64,000 bases of DNA from Bradyrhizobium hereditatis (GTDB lineage: Bacteria; Pseudomonadota; Alphaproteobacteria; Rhizobiales; Xanthobacteraceae): the NCBI RefSeq assembly GCF_020329435.1, contig NZ_JAGKJK010000001.1, positions 124,001 through 188,000 of the forward strand. Reading direction: 5' to 3'. Below, in pieces: positions 41,046 through 51,364 of this stretch. Within the stretch, counting starts at the first letter, position 1. Every line of letters starts with the position of its first letter. Position numbers and translations under genes: made by a program. The notes beneath the pieces are model-generated. The model was not told where the DNA came from. It saw only the letters and a list, made by a program, of their open reading frames with translations, and did not search any database.

Positions 41046-42152
41046 ATGAAACGTTTGTTTCCGGGGTTAATCGTCGCTGCCCTGATGGCATCGGCGTTTG
41101 TCGGATCCACCACTGCAGTCATGGCTCAGACGAAAGTGCTGAAGATGCAGGCCTCATGGCCGGCGTCGCTCACGCTCTATGACAACTTCACCTACTTCGC
41201 CGAGCGGGTGAACAAGCTATCGGCCGGCAGCTTGAAAATCGAAGCGATGCCCGCCGGCCAGGTCGTACCGGCGTTCGAGGTGCTGGACGCGACCCACAAG
41301 AAAGTGCTCGACGGATCGCATGCGTGGGCCGGCTACTGGACGGGCAAGAACAAGACCGCGATCCTGTTCACCGGCGGTCCCGGCGGCACTTTCGGCATGG
41401 ACTTCATGGACGTGATGGGCTGGTTCTATCACGGCGGCGGCCTCGATCTTTACAACGAGTTCTATCAAAAAGAGCTCAAGCTCAACGTGGTCGTGTTCCC
41501 CATCCTGCCTGCAGGACCGCAGGCGTTCGGCTGGTTCAAGAAGCCGATCCAGACGGTTGAGGACATGAAGGGCATGAAATGCCGCCAGACCGGCATGGCC
41601 GGCGAAGTGTGGCAGGCGCTCGGCTTTACCGTGGTCAACATGCCGGGCGGCGAAATCATTCCCTCCGCGCAGCGCGGCGTGATCGATTGCGCGGAATGGG
41701 TCGGCGGCATCGAGGACATGCAGCTCGGCTTCCACAACGTCTGGAAATATCATTATTCGCCCGGCTTGCATGAGAACGTGACGGTCGGCGAAATCGTGAT
41801 CAACGGCGACGTGTGGAAGGAGCTCAGCCCGCAGCATCAGGAGATCATCAAGTCGGCAGCCAACGAGACATTCCTCGTCTGGTGGACCAAGTGGCAGCGC
41901 CAGAACGCCGATGCGCTGATTGAGATGCAGCAGAAGCACGGCGTACAGATCCTGCGCACGCCGACCGAAATCCTGCTGGCTTTCATCAAGAAGTGGGACG
42001 AGATCGCGGCGGCCGAGAGCGCTAAGAACCCGTTCTTCAGGAAGGTACACGACTCGCAGAAGGCCTATGCCAGCGCTGTGGTGCCGTACAAGCGGTCCTA
42101 TTTCCCGCCGTACTCCTTCATGGCGAACTACTACTTCCCGGTCGAGAAATAG
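41046..42152 (+). CDS. dctP: TRAP transporter solute-binding protein (DctP family)
   Basis: 368 residues: signal peptide (KRLFPGLIVAALMASAFVGS ... VMA|QTK), then the DctP fold. KGMKCRQTGMAGEVWQALGF carries the conserved arginine that clamps a carboxylate, and VVNMPGGEIIPSAQRGVIDC and AEWVGGIEDMQLGFHNVWKY follow. It resembles the subgroup annotated for mannitol or chloroaromatic acids, but the ligand is unproven. First gene of a complete dctP-dctQ-dctM set. Confidence 0.92.
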   Translation: MKRLFPGLIVAALMASAFVGSTTAVMAQTKVLKMQASWPASLTLYDNFTYFAERVNKLSAGSLKIEAMPAGQVVPAFEVLDATHKKVLDGSHAWAGYWTGKNKTAILFTGGPGGTFGMDFMDVMGWFYHGGGLDLYNEFYQKELKLNVVVFPILPAGPQAFGWFKKPIQTVEDMKGMKCRQTGMAGEVWQALGFTVVNMPGGEIIPSAQRGVIDCAEWVGGIEDMQLGFHNVWKYHYSPGLHENVTVGEIVINGDVWKELSPQHQEIIKSAANETFLVWWTKWQRQNADALIEMQQKHGVQILRTPTEILLAFIKKWDEIAAAESAKNPFFRKVHDSQKAYASAVVPYKRSYFPPYSFMANYYFPVEK

Positions 42153-42161
42153 GCTTCGTCC

Positions 42162-42186
42162 GAGGGCGGCCGGTTCGGCCGCCCTC
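42162..42186 (+). terminator. Intercistronic hairpin between dctP and dctQ
   Basis: GAGGGCGGCCG (42162-42172), loop GTT, CGGCCGCCCTC (42176-42186): a perfect 11-bp stem 10 bases after the dctP stop. It is followed by CTTTCG, not a long U-tract. It is likely a partial terminator or 3' mRNA stabiliser that lets the binding protein be made in excess. Confidence 0.7.
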
Positions 42187-42243
42187 CTTTCGCACGCGGC
42201 CGGCCTGCGTCGCGCCGCACGAACGATCGGCGGTAGGGAAGGG

Positions 42244-42807
42244 ATGGCTGAGATAACAGAAAGGCAGTCGCCGGCGCTGCTGGCCATAATCCGGATCATT
42301 GACGGCTTCACGGATCGGACCGGCACGATCATTTCGTGGCTGGCGGTGCCGCTGGTTCTGGCCGTCGCCTACGAGGTTGGCGCGCGCTACCTGTTCAACG
42401 CGCCGACTATATGGGCCTACGACGCTACCTACATGCTCTACGGTTCACTGTTCATGCTCGGCGCCGCTTACGCGCTGCACAAGGGCGCTCACATCCGCAC
42501 CGACTTCTTCTGGGAGAAGTTCTCCATCCGCAGGAAGGGCTTGATCGACACGATCTCCTATATCGTTTTCTTCTTCCCAAGCCTGATCATGCTGTTGGTG
42601 ATCAGCTGGAACGAGTTTCACTACTCCTGGCAGATCAACGAGATGTCAGACCAGACACCGTGGCGACCGGTGCTGTGGCCGTTCAAGTTCGTCGTGCCGT
42701 TCGCCTGCCTTTTGCTGCTGATCCAGGGCGTGTCCGAGCTGATCAAGAGCATCTACATGCTGCGCACCGGCGTCGAGCTCGAGCACAAGGAGAAGGTCGA
42801 GATATGA
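42244..42807 (+). CDS. dctQ: TRAP transporter small permease (DctQ family)
   Basis: 187 residues with four membrane helices (for example IISWLAVPLVLAVAYEVGAR, LIDTISYIVFFFPSLIMLLV) and the typical NAPTIWAYDATYMLYGSLFM and LHKGAHIRTDFFW blocks. It partners the large permease, with which it overlaps by 4 bases (ATGA). Confidence 0.92.
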   Translation: MAEITERQSPALLAIIRIIDGFTDRTGTIISWLAVPLVLAVAYEVGARYLFNAPTIWAYDATYMLYGSLFMLGAAYALHKGAHIRTDFFWEKFSIRRKGLIDTISYIVFFFPSLIMLLVISWNEFHYSWQINEMSDQTPWRPVLWPFKFVVPFACLLLLIQGVSELIKSIYMLRTGVELEHKEKVEI

Positions 42808-44228
42808 CCGCAGAAGCGCTCATCGGCCTCATCATGCTTCTGGTGCTGCTCGGAGCGATCTTCATCGGCGTGCCGATCTCGTTCACGCTGCTATTTCTCG
42901 CCTTTGCGTTCGGCTACCTTGGCATGGGCGCGACGGTCTTTGACCTTGCCTACTTCCAGACCATCGGTCTGATGAAGGAGGAGCTGCTGGCCGCGGTGCC
43001 GCTGTTCATCTTCATGGGCTTCATCACCGAGCAGGCGGGACTCATGGAGCGCCTTTTCAGGGCGTTCCGCATGCTGCTTGCGCCGGTGCGCGGCGCACTT
43101 TTCCTTGTCGTCATCCTGACCTCGACCGTGTTCGCGATGGCGACGGGCATCGTCGGAGCAGCCGTCACCGTTCTGGGCATTATGGCCTCGCCGATCATGA
43201 CGAAGGCGGGTTACGACGCCAAGCTTTCAGCGGGCACCATCACTGCGGGCGGCACGCTTGGCATTCTCATTCCCCCGTCGGTCATGCTGATCGTGATGGG
43301 GCCGGTGCTCGGGGTGTCGGTCGCCGACCTCTATGCTGCAGCCTTCGGGCCGGGATTCCTGCTGGCCGGCCTCTACATCGTCTATCTGATGGGCCGTGCC
43401 TTCATGAACCCGAAACTCGGGCCGCCGGTGCCAATGGACGAGCGGATCTACTCAGCGGGGTACATCGCGCAAGAGGTGGTCGTCGGCACGCTGCCGCTGC
43501 TGGGGCTCATCACGGCGACGCTGGGCTCGATCATCGGGGGGCTTGCGACGCCGACGGAGGCCGCCGGCATCGGCAGCGTCGGCGCGCTGATACTGGCGAT
43601 CGCATATGGCAGGTTCTCGCTCAGCGGACTGCAACGAGCGCTGATCTCGACGATGGCGACGTCGAGCATGGTCCTGCTGCTGGCGGTGACCTCGAACATA
43701 TTCGGCGCGGTGTTTGCCCGCCTCGGCTCGGCGAACTGGATCACCGAGACGATGCTCGGCCTCCAGTTGCCGCCCAGCCTCATGCTGATTGTCGTGCTCA
43801 TTCTCATTTTCCTGCTGGGTTGGCCGTTTGAGTGGCCAGCCATCATTCTGGTGTTCCTGCCGATCTTCTATCCTGTCGTGAAGGGCATGGGCATCGACCT
43901 CATATGGTTCGGAGCGTTGGTCGCGGTGGTGCTGCAGACCGCCTTCCTGTCGCCGCCGGTCGCCATGTCAGCGTATTATCTCAAGCAGGTGGTCAAGGGC
44001 TGGAGTCTCGCGACGATTTACGCCGGCATGTTCCAGTTCATGATCCTGCAGGTGATCTGCGTTGGGCTGATGATCGCCTTCCCCGGCATTGCGACCTGGT
44101 TCCCGCATACGCTGCACGAAGCATCGCGTAGTCAGGTTATCCCGGAGGAGCACAGGAAAATCCTGGAACAGCAGAAGCGGGCACCGTCCCTGGAAGACGA
44201 AGACTGGCTGACACCGAAAAAGAAGTAG
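42804..44228 (+). CDS. dctM: TRAP transporter large permease (DctM family)
   Basis: 474 residues, about 12 helices, starting MTAEALIGLIMLLVLLGAIF. Family hallmarks: SAGTITAGGTLGILIPPSVM, MATGIVGAAVTVLGIMASPI and PTEAAGIGSVGALILAIAYG. Sodium-coupled uptake of an organic acid delivered by DctP. Ends with a long charged cytoplasmic tail. Confidence 0.93.
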   Translation: MTAEALIGLIMLLVLLGAIFIGVPISFTLLFLAFAFGYLGMGATVFDLAYFQTIGLMKEELLAAVPLFIFMGFITEQAGLMERLFRAFRMLLAPVRGALFLVVILTSTVFAMATGIVGAAVTVLGIMASPIMTKAGYDAKLSAGTITAGGTLGILIPPSVMLIVMGPVLGVSVADLYAAAFGPGFLLAGLYIVYLMGRAFMNPKLGPPVPMDERIYSAGYIAQEVVVGTLPLLGLITATLGSIIGGLATPTEAAGIGSVGALILAIAYGRFSLSGLQRALISTMATSSMVLLLAVTSNIFGAVFARLGSANWITETMLGLQLPPSLMLIVVLILIFLLGWPFEWPAIILVFLPIFYPVVKGMGIDLIWFGALVAVVLQTAFLSPPVAMSAYYLKQVVKGWSLATIYAGMFQFMILQVICVGLMIAFPGIATWFPHTLHEASRSQVIPEEHRKILEQQKRAPSLEDEDWLTPKKK

Positions 44229-44250
44229 CCGGGCGGTCGGGGCTAGGCCC

Positions 44251-45753
44251 TTACTTCCGCACGATCGAGCCGGCGCGGCCGACCAGCCGCGCCAGTTGCT
44301 TGAAACGGCTGCCGACCCGGTCGGCGACGAGATCGACCATGCGATGCTCGAACACCAGCATCAGCTTGCGGCTGCCGGTTCGGAAATGCGTCGCGGGCAG
44401 CACACCGGTCCGCGCGGCCGAAATCAGATGCGCGACGCGGAACGCCGCGCCGAGGATGCGGGCGCGTTCATCCATCGCCGGCGGCACCAAACCGCGGATG
44501 CGCTCCGGCGGTTCATTCTCTTCGCTGAGACCAGCGTAGCGATAAAACACCGACAGCGCGACGAAGGCGCGGCCCTGATGGCTGATCGAGCCGAAATTAC
44601 CGTTAGTGATGAGGCTGAGCGTTTCCTCGCCGCGATGGTCGGGATGCACGCGCCAGCCGATGTCAGAGAGCAGGCAGGCGGCATGGCGCAGCCGACGATC
44701 CTCGTCGGTTTCGCGCAGCTTCACGACCCGCACCAGCCGATCGGTCCAGTCGACCAGTTCCTCGGCATGACGTGCGGAGCGCGACAATAATCCGTTGAGC
44801 GTTTGCGCGGCGCAGATGAAACCGTCCTTGGAGCGCTCCTGCGGCGGCAGCATCTCATAGAGCAGGCCTTCGCGCACGCCGAAGGTCGAGAACACGATTG
44901 TCTTCGGCTGGCCGACGCGGATGATGTATTCGAGCACCAGCGCCGCGTAGGTCAGGAGTGGCCGCCGCGCGTCCGCGACGACTTCAATGTCGGCGAGCAT
45001 GTTGGCGGCTGCCAGCCGGCGCAAGCGCCGGGCGAAATCGAGTGCGTCGGCGGCAGGGATCGAATAGCCGTGCATCACGCGCAGCGGATAGCCGCTCTGC
45101 ACGATGTGGATACGCGCCAGTGCGCGCCAGGTGCCGCCGACCGCATAGAAGGTGCGGCCATGGCCGGCCTTGAGCTGCGGAACGTCGGACAGCGCGTCGC
45201 CAACGATGCGCTCGGCGCGCTTCAAGGATTTGTGCGACAGATCCTGCAGCGCGAGGCTTCCGAGCGGCAGCGTGACGCCGCTATGGACGCGGTTTTTCTT
45301 CACGTCGATCAGTTCGAGCGAGCCGCCGCCGAGGTCGCCGACAATGCCGTCGGGATTATGAATGCCTGAGACGACGCCAAGCGCGGAAAGCTTCGCCTCG
45401 CGAGGACCCGACAGGATTTGAATGCGCGCGCCGCAGATGCGCTCGGCTTTCGCGATGAAGTCGGGACCGTTTTTGGCGTCGCGGCAGGCGGCGGTGGCGA
45501 TCGCGAAGACGCGTCCCACCTGCTGGATGCGGCATAGCGCCCGGAATCGCCGGAGCGCCGTCAGCGCCTTGGTGACGGCATCCTCGGCCAGCAGACCGGT
45601 GCTCTGCACTTCGCGGCCGAGCCCGCACAGCGCCTTTTCGTTGAAGATGGTGACGAGGCTGCGCGCCATCGTCTCATAGACGACGAGACGAACCGAGTTC
45701 GAACCGATGTCGATGACGGCGACGCTGGAAGCGCGCTTGCGCGGCCGCTTCAC
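44251..45753 (-). CDS. ppx: Exopolyphosphatase / Ppx-GppA phosphatase
   Basis: 500 residues from a GTG. ASKHA ATPase fold: VAVIDIGSNSVRLVVYE (phosphate-binding loop 1) and GIVGDLGGGSLELID (loop 2), followed by an HD-like helical C-terminal region (about residues 310-500). It removes terminal phosphates from polyphosphate, and some members hydrolyse pppGpp. It begins 12 bases after the ppk stop, the standard ppk-ppx operon. Confidence 0.95.
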   Translation of the reverse strand: MKRPRKRASSVAVIDIGSNSVRLVVYETMARSLVTIFNEKALCGLGREVQSTGLLAEDAVTKALTALRRFRALCRIQQVGRVFAIATAACRDAKNGPDFIAKAERICGARIQILSGPREAKLSALGVVSGIHNPDGIVGDLGGGSLELIDVKKNRVHSGVTLPLGSLALQDLSHKSLKRAERIVGDALSDVPQLKAGHGRTFYAVGGTWRALARIHIVQSGYPLRVMHGYSIPAADALDFARRLRRLAAANMLADIEVVADARRPLLTYAALVLEYIIRVGQPKTIVFSTFGVREGLLYEMLPPQERSKDGFICAAQTLNGLLSRSARHAEELVDWTDRLVRVVKLRETDEDRRLRHAACLLSDIGWRVHPDHRGEETLSLITNGNFGSISHQGRAFVALSVFYRYAGLSEENEPPERIRGLVPPAMDERARILGAAFRVAHLISAARTGVLPATHFRTGSRKLMLVFEHRMVDLVADRVGSRFKQLARLVGRAGSIVRK

Positions 45754-45765
45754 GGCCGCGGCCCC

Positions 45766-47988
45766 TTATGGTGATGGTTGACGCTCGGTACGGCGCGTGA
45801 GGCGGCGCGGCGAGGATTCCTTGAGAGACTTTCCACGGCCTGACAGACTCGGATTCGTCATGAAATAGTTGTGCAGGTTGAAGGGCTCTTCGCCTTTCGC
45901 GGCCTTCATACGCGTTGACGATCCATCCGGCAATAACTGCCAGCTCTGCTCGTTGTCCTTCAGGTTCGCGACCATGATCTGTTCGAGAACCTGCTGATGT
46001 ACCGTGGGATTTTGCAATGGACAGAGGACTTCGACGCGGCGGTCGAGGTTTCGCGGCATCATGTCGGCGGACGAGATATACACAGCCGCTTTCGGGCCGG
46101 GCAGGCCCTGACCCATACCAAAGCAGTAGATTCGGCCATGCTCCAGGAAGCGGCCGATAATTGATTTGACTCGGATATTCTCGGAAAGTCCCGGAATGCC
46201 CGGCCGCAAGCAGCAGATGCCGCGCACCACGAGTTCAACCGACACGCCGGCCTGCGAAGCCTCGTAAAGCGCGTCGATGACATCAGGATCGACCAGCGAG
46301 TTCATCTTCATCCAGATTGCGCCAGGCTTGCCGTGCCGCGCGTGATTTATCTCGCCCTTGATGTGTTCGATGATGCGCTTGCGCAGCGTCAGCGGCGACA
46401 CGGCCATCCGTTCGATGTCGCTCGGCTCGGCGTAGCCGGTGATGTAGTTGAAGACACGCGCGGCATCACGGCCGATGATGGGGTCGGAGGTGAAATAGGA
46501 CAGGTCGGTATAGATGCGCGCAGTGACCGGATGATAGTTGCCGGTGCCGGTATGCACATAGGTCGTCAGGCTACCGCCCTCGCGCCGCACCACCATCGAC
46601 AGCTTGGCGTGGGTCTTCAGTTCGAGGAAGCCGTACACGACTTGCACGCCGGCGCGTTCGAGGTCGCGCGCCCAGCGGATATTGGCTTCCTCATCGAACC
46701 GCGCCTTCAGCTCGATCAGCGCAGTCACCGACTTGCCGGCCTCCGCGGCCTCGGCGAGGGCGCGCACGATCGGCGAGTTGTTCGAGGTTCGGTAGAGCGT
46801 CTGCTTGATGGCGACGACATCGGGATCGCGCGCCGCCTGCTGCAGGAACTGCACGACGACGTCGAAGGATTCGTAGGGATGATGGACGATCAGGTCCTTC
46901 TGCCGGATCGCGGCGAAGATGTCGCCGCCATGATCGCGCACCCGCTCGGGGTGGCGTGGCACATAGGGCATGAATTCAAGGTCGGGCCGGTCGAGCCGCG
47001 TGAGCTGTGAGAGCTCGTTCATCGCCAGCACGCCATCGACCAGAAACACTTCGTCGTCGGCCGCCGAAAGCGCCTGCTGCACGAAGGCACGCAGCTCTTC
47101 CGGCATCTTGGCTTCCATCTCGAGCCGAATCACCGAACCGCGCCGGCGACGCTTCAATGCGGTCTCGAACAGGCGGACCAGATCTTCGGCCTCTTCCTCG
47201 ATTTCAAGTTCGGAATCCCTGATGATGCGGAACGCGCCCTGGCCCTTGACCGTGTAGCCGGGAAACAGGCGGCCGATGAACAGGCCGGTGGCCTGCTCCA
47301 GCGGGATCAAGTGCACGGCGCCATCCTTGCCCGCGGGCATGCGGATGAAGCGGTCGATCTTGCTGGGCATGCGGATCAGCGCGTTCATCGCCTTGCCGTC
47401 CGAGGTGCGCAGCAATTGCAGGGCGATGGTGAAGCCGAGGCTCGGGATGAACGGGAAGGGGTGCGCGGGATCGATCGCCAGCGGTGTCAGCAGCGGGAAG
47501 ATGCTGTGGAGGAAGTGATCCTCGAGCCAGCTCCGCTCCGCCTTGGTGAAATCGTGACCGTCGACCAGCATGATGCCGGCGTCCGACAGGATGGTGCGCA
47601 GGTCGCGCCAGATCGCCTGCTGGTCGGAGGCGAGTTCCGAAACCGTCTTGTTGATCAGGGCAAGCTGCTCGGCGGGCGTCAGGCCATCCGGGCTGCGCTC
47701 GGCAATGCCCTCACGGACCTGCGCCTTGATACCGGCGACGCGGACCATGAAGAACTCATCAAGGTTATTGGCAGAAATCGACAGGAACCGGACCCGCTCC
47801 AGCACAGGATGGCCCGTGTTGACGGATTCCTCGAGCACACGACGGTTGAAATGCAGCCAGGACAGCTCCCGGTTAATGAAGCGCTCCGGGCTGTCAGCGA
47901 TCGCGGGAATAGTCTCGGCAGAGGCTTCTTTTTCTTTTAGTTCAAGGACTTGTGCCGATTCCATGAGGCTTTGATCCATCTCGGGCAA
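45766..47988 (-). CDS. ppk: Polyphosphate kinase Ppk1
   Basis: 740 residues: N-domain ([20 protein letters not shown]), head domain, and two C-terminal catalytic domains with [20 protein letters not shown] (the autophosphorylated histidine region) and [23 protein letters not shown] sequence. Makes polyphosphate from ATP reversibly. The GTG/ATG choice at the start is not critical; an internal Met lies three codons in. Confidence 0.96.
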   Translation of the reverse strand: MPEMDQSLMESAQVLELKEKEASAETIPAIADSPERFINRELSWLHFNRRVLEESVNTGHPVLERVRFLSISANNLDEFFMVRVAGIKAQVREGIAERSPDGLTPAEQLALINKTVSELASDQQAIWRDLRTILSDAGIMLVDGHDFTKAERSWLEDHFLHSIFPLLTPLAIDPAHPFPFIPSLGFTIALQLLRTSDGKAMNALIRMPSKIDRFIRMPAGKDGAVHLIPLEQATGLFIGRLFPGYTVKGQGAFRIIRDSELEIEEEAEDLVRLFETALKRRRRGSVIRLEMEAKMPEELRAFVQQALSAADDEVFLVDGVLAMNELSQLTRLDRPDLEFMPYVPRHPERVRDHGGDIFAAIRQKDLIVHHPYESFDVVVQFLQQAARDPDVVAIKQTLYRTSNNSPIVRALAEAAEAGKSVTALIELKARFDEEANIRWARDLERAGVQVVYGFLELKTHAKLSMVVRREGGSLTTYVHTGTGNYHPVTARIYTDLSYFTSDPIIGRDAARVFNYITGYAEPSDIERMAVSPLTLRKRIIEHIKGEINHARHGKPGAIWMKMNSLVDPDVIDALYEASQAGVSVELVVRGICCLRPGIPGLSENIRVKSIIGRFLEHGRIYCFGMGQGLPGPKAAVYISSADMMPRNLDRRVEVLCPLQNPTVHQQVLEQIMVANLKDNEQSWQLLPDGSSTRMKAAKGEEPFNLHNYFMTNPSLSGRGKSLKESSPRRLTRRTERQPSP

Positions 47989-48112
47989 GGGTGGGGCAGA
48001 CCTTAAGGGGAAACGGCCCAGAACATGTGATATTCGGATGTCGTTTCAATGACATTGATGTTCCGCCCGCGGCCGGCGTCAAGGCGGCAGGAGGCAGCAC
48101 CGCAAGGGTTAC

Positions 48113-48790
48113 TCAGGCGTTGCGCAGAAGTTCCGCGGCCAACGCCCGGGTCACGGGACGGCCGAGCCGTAGCGCCTCGGTGTCGAGGAGCTCGACCGCC
48201 TGGCGGGCGGCGGCATAGGACCGCTCGATCCGGGTGGCGAGATAGCTCACGACAGTCTCGTCGATGCTCAGTTGGCGATCGGCGCAGAATTTGACGATCA
48301 GGCCGCGGAACAAGAGGTCGTCGGGCGGCGACAGCGACACCATGGGCAAGGCGCGCAGGCGAGAGCGGAGATCGCGGAGTTCGATCTCGTACGCCGACGG
48401 CGGAACGCGTGCAGTGATCAGAATGTAGGCCGCATCCTCCCGCGCCAAGTTCAGGAGATGAAACATCGCGCGCTCGTCGAAATCGGCGGGCCTCAGGTCC
48501 TCGACCACAAGTGCTCCGGTGGCGAGCGCGCCGGGGACGGCGGTGGCGTCAAGCGCATGCGCCGAAGTCGAGCGCGCACCGGCCTGTTCGGCCCAGATCG
48601 CGGCGAGATGACTCTTGCCGGAGCCTTCCGGTCCGACCAGCAGCATGATGCGGTTCGGCCAGTCCGGCCAGCTTTCGATCAGCGACAGCGCGGCCTCATT
48701 GGCCGGCCCTTCCAGGAAATTGTCGCGGGTCAGACTCTCCGCATGGGGCAATGCAAAGGCAAGCTGACGAGGTTGAACGCGAACTGCCAC
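48113..48790 (-). CDS. hdaA: DnaA-related regulatory protein HdaA
   Basis: 225 residues from a GTG at 48790 with GGAGA 5 bases upstream; family members start at this point (VRVQPRQLAFALPH after the initiator). Truncated AAA+ domain: LLVGPEGSGKSHLAAIWAEQ (Walker A), LVVEDLRPADFDERAMFHLL (Walker B/sensor). HdaA stimulates hydrolysis of DnaA-ATP on the sliding clamp, for which the N-terminal QxxLxF motif (here QLAFALP) is the clamp-binding site. Confidence 0.93.
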   Translation of the reverse strand: MAVRVQPRQLAFALPHAESLTRDNFLEGPANEAALSLIESWPDWPNRIMLLVGPEGSGKSHLAAIWAEQAGARSTSAHALDATAVPGALATGALVVEDLRPADFDERAMFHLLNLAREDAAYILITARVPPSAYEIELRDLRSRLRALPMVSLSPPDDLLFRGLIVKFCADRQLSIDETVVSYLATRIERSYAAARQAVELLDTEALRLGRPVTRALAAELLRNA

Positions 48791-48825
48791 GCAAGTCTCC
48801 AGGCCGGGATTCCAGGGCATTCATA

Positions 48826-48882
48826 GCGTTTTCAAGCGAAATGGCTACCGGTTCGCGTGAAGAAAACGCGTCAAAACAAAGA
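48826..48882. repeat. Dispersed palindromic repeat (Bradyrhizobium type)
   Basis: Arms GCGTTTTC (48826-48833) and GAAAACGC (48862-48869) surround AAGCGAAATGG and a TACCGGTTCGCG segment that also pairs partly (AGCGAA with TTCGCG). The tail GTCAAAACAAAGAAG follows. I recall closely similar sequences scattered through Bradyrhizobium and Nitrobacter intergenic regions. It separates hdaA from the PgsA-like gene. Confidence 0.6.
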
Positions 48883-48887
48883 AGAAG

Positions 48888-49430
48888 CTAGCGCGCTTCG
48901 ATCGTGCTCATGTGCCGCACCCACTCGACGAGATAGAGCGAGACGGAAACAAGAGTAAAGACCGTAACGAATCCCATCAGGATCACGTCATAAGGCGCCG
49001 GCTTGAAATTGAAACCGAGCGAAGCCAGCACCAGCGCGGCGAATGCCACCTGTGCCACCGTGTTGAGCTTTGACACCATCAGCGGTTTCATCGGAATGGG
49101 CTTGTCGAACAGCCATGAGACGATCACGGCCGTGACGATCATGATGTCGCGCGACACCACGAGGATGACGAGCCAGCGCGGCACCGCGCCCCAGATGCCG
49201 AGCGCGACGAAGATCGAAACCAAGAGCGCCTTGTCGGCGAGGGGGTCGAGCAGGGCGCCGAGCTCGCTCGACATGTTGAACCGCTTGGCGAGAAAGCCGT
49301 CGACGGCGTCGCTGACCCCGGCAATGACGAAAATCGCAAAGGCGATTTCCATCTGGCTGGAAACGATCGCCCAGACGATGACCGGCACCAGAATGATGCG
49401 GCCCAGCGTAATGATATTCGGAATGCTCAA
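48888..49430 (-). CDS. CDP-alcohol phosphatidyltransferase (PgsA-like)
   Basis: 180 residues, multi-pass, starting [20 protein letters not shown]. The catalytic motif is [26 protein letters not shown]: it keeps the aspartates and glycine of DGxxAR(x8)Gx3Dx3D, but the conserved AR arginine reads Lys. E. coli PgsA has DGFLARR at the same place. Likely makes phosphatidylglycerol phosphate (or a related lipid) from CDP-diacylglycerol in the inner membrane. Confidence 0.9.
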   Translation of the reverse strand: MSIPNIITLGRIILVPVIVWAIVSSQMEIAFAIFVIAGVSDAVDGFLAKRFNMSSELGALLDPLADKALLVSIFVALGIWGAVPRWLVILVVSRDIMIVTAVIVSWLFDKPIPMKPLMVSKLNTVAQVAFAALVLASLGFNFKPAPYDVILMGFVTVFTLVSVSLYLVEWVRHMSTIEAR

Positions 49431-49579
49431 CTCGGTCGCTTCCCGGCTCCCGGCCTAGATCCGGCCCCTGGCGGGTTCTGCCGGTTCTTATCTACATAGT
49501 ATATGCGCCAAGCGCTTGCGAGCCATTGCAGGATCGCCGAATTCCTCGTAACCAGCGGTCATCATACTGGAATTTGGCC

Positions 49580-50653
49580 ATGAACGACCGCAAAAACGGG
49601 CTCACTTACGCCGATTCGGGTGTTGATATCGACGCAGGCAATCGCCTGGTTGATCTCATCAAGCCGATGGTGCGCGCTACCGCCCGACCCGGCGCCGACG
49701 CCGAAATCGGCGGTTTCGGCGGCCTGTTCGACCTCAAGGCGGCGGGTTTCAAGGACCCTGTCCTGGTGGCGGCGACCGACGGTGTCGGCACCAAGGTCAA
49801 GATCGCCATCGAAACCGGCCTGCATGGCGGCATCGGCATTGACCTGGTGGCAATGTCGGTCAATGACCTCGTCGTGCAGGGGGCGGAACCCTTGTTTTTC
49901 CTGGACTATTTTGCCTGCGGCAAGCTCGATCCGGAGGCCGCTGCGGCCATCGTGGCCGGTGTCGCTGAAGGCTGCCGCGAATCCGGCTGCGCCCTGATTG
50001 GCGGCGAGACCGCGGAAATGCCGGGCCTCTACAAGGACGGCGATTACGATCTGGCGGGCTTTGCGGTGGGGGCGGCCGAGCGCGGCACGCTGCTGCCGAG
50101 CGCCGACATCGCCGTGGGCGACGCCGTGATTGGGCTGGCCTCATCGGGCGTTCACTCCAACGGCTTCTCGCTGGTCCGCAAGATCGTCGAACAATCCCGC
50201 GTGGCGTTCGACGCGCCGGCGCCGTTCTCGCCGGTCATGACACTGGGCGGCGCGCTGCTGACGCCGACGCGGCTCTATGTGAAGTCCTGCCTGCGCGCGA
50301 TTCGCGAGACCGGCGCGATCAAGGGCCTCGCCCACATCACCGGCGGCGGCTTCACCGACAACATTCCGCGCGTGCTGCCCAAGCATCTCGGCGTCGGCAT
50401 TGATCTGGCGCGGCTGCCGGTGTTGCCGGTGTTCAAATGGCTGGCCGAGCAGGGCGGCATCGCCGAGCTCGAATTGCTGCGCACCTTCAACTGCGGCATC
50501 GGCATGGTCGCCATCGTCAGGCCGGATGCGATCGAGAAGGTGACGGAAGTTTTGACCGAAAGCGGCGAGACCGTCACGCTGCTCGGCGAAGTGGTCCCGG
50601 TCGCGGGCGAACATCGCGTGGTCTACAACGGTCATCTCGATCTCGCGCAATGA
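49580..50653 (+). CDS. purM: Phosphoribosylformylglycinamidine cyclo-ligase PurM
   Basis: 357 residues from the ATG at 49580 ([20 protein letters not shown]). Motifs: [50 protein letters not shown] and [17 protein letters not shown]. Fifth step of purine synthesis (AIR formation). The stop overlaps the purN start (ATGA). In-frame extension to 49526 is not supported by the family start. Confidence 0.97.
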   Translation: MNDRKNGLTYADSGVDIDAGNRLVDLIKPMVRATARPGADAEIGGFGGLFDLKAAGFKDPVLVAATDGVGTKVKIAIETGLHGGIGIDLVAMSVNDLVVQGAEPLFFLDYFACGKLDPEAAAAIVAGVAEGCRESGCALIGGETAEMPGLYKDGDYDLAGFAVGAAERGTLLPSADIAVGDAVIGLASSGVHSNGFSLVRKIVEQSRVAFDAPAPFSPVMTLGGALLTPTRLYVKSCLRAIRETGAIKGLAHITGGGFTDNIPRVLPKHLGVGIDLARLPVLPVFKWLAEQGGIAELELLRTFNCGIGMVAIVRPDAIEKVTEVLTESGETVTLLGEVVPVAGEHRVVYNGHLDLAQ

Positions 50654-51303
50654 AGCGTCGCGTCGCCATCCTGATCTCGGGGCGCGGATCGAACATGGCC
50701 GCGTTGATCGACGCGGCGAAGGCTGCGGATTTTCCAGCCGAGATCGTCGCCGTCATTTCCAATCGGGCCGATGCAGCCGGGCTGGAGAAGGCGGCCGCGA
50801 GCGGTATCAAGACCAAGGTGATCGAGAGCAAGCCGTTCGGCAAGGACCGCGCGGGCTTCGAAGCCGTCCTGCAGCGTGCGCTGGAGGAGGAAAACGTTGA
50901 GCTGATTTGCCTGGGCGGGTTCATGCGGCTGTTCACCGCCGAATTCGTTCAGCACTGGTACGGGAAGATGCTCAACATCCATCCCTCGCTGCTGCCGTCC
51001 TTTCCGGGGCTCGATCCGCACGGCCAGGCGTTAAAGGCCGGCGTGAAGATCTCGGGCGCGACGGTGCATTTCGTCATTCCCGAAACCGACGCCGGTCCGA
51101 TCGTGATGCAGGGCGCGGTCACGGTGGCCGATGACGACACCGCCGAGACGCTGTCGCAGCGCATCCTCGGCATCGAGCATCGGATCTATCCCGAGGCGCT
51201 GCGCCTCTTGGCGAGCGGCAGGCTTCGCCTTGAAGGCGATCTCTGCAGGATCGCTGACAGCGCCGACCGCGACGGCACCCTGATTTCGCCCCGGACGATC
51301 TGA
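50650..51303 (+). CDS. purN: Phosphoribosylglycinamide formyltransferase PurN
   Basis: 217 residues: [35 protein letters not shown], the catalytic [20 protein letters not shown] (Asn, His) and [20 protein letters not shown] (Asp). Third step of purine synthesis using 10-formyl-THF. Translationally coupled to purM. Confidence 0.97.
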   Translation: MKRRVAILISGRGSNMAALIDAAKAADFPAEIVAVISNRADAAGLEKAAASGIKTKVIESKPFGKDRAGFEAVLQRALEEENVELICLGGFMRLFTAEFVQHWYGKMLNIHPSLLPSFPGLDPHGQALKAGVKISGATVHFVIPETDAGPIVMQGAVTVADDDTAETLSQRILGIEHRIYPEALRLLASGRLRLEGDLCRIADSADRDGTLISPRTI

Positions 51304-51364
51304 TATTATCCGCGTGCGAAGTCGTGCGGCTGACGCGCGCGCGGCACAAATCCATCGAGGTTCC

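Noticed and set aside
42336..42803. N-terminal extension of the DctM frame
   Set aside because: Lies within dctQ in another frame; DctM normally starts at the ATGA overlap.
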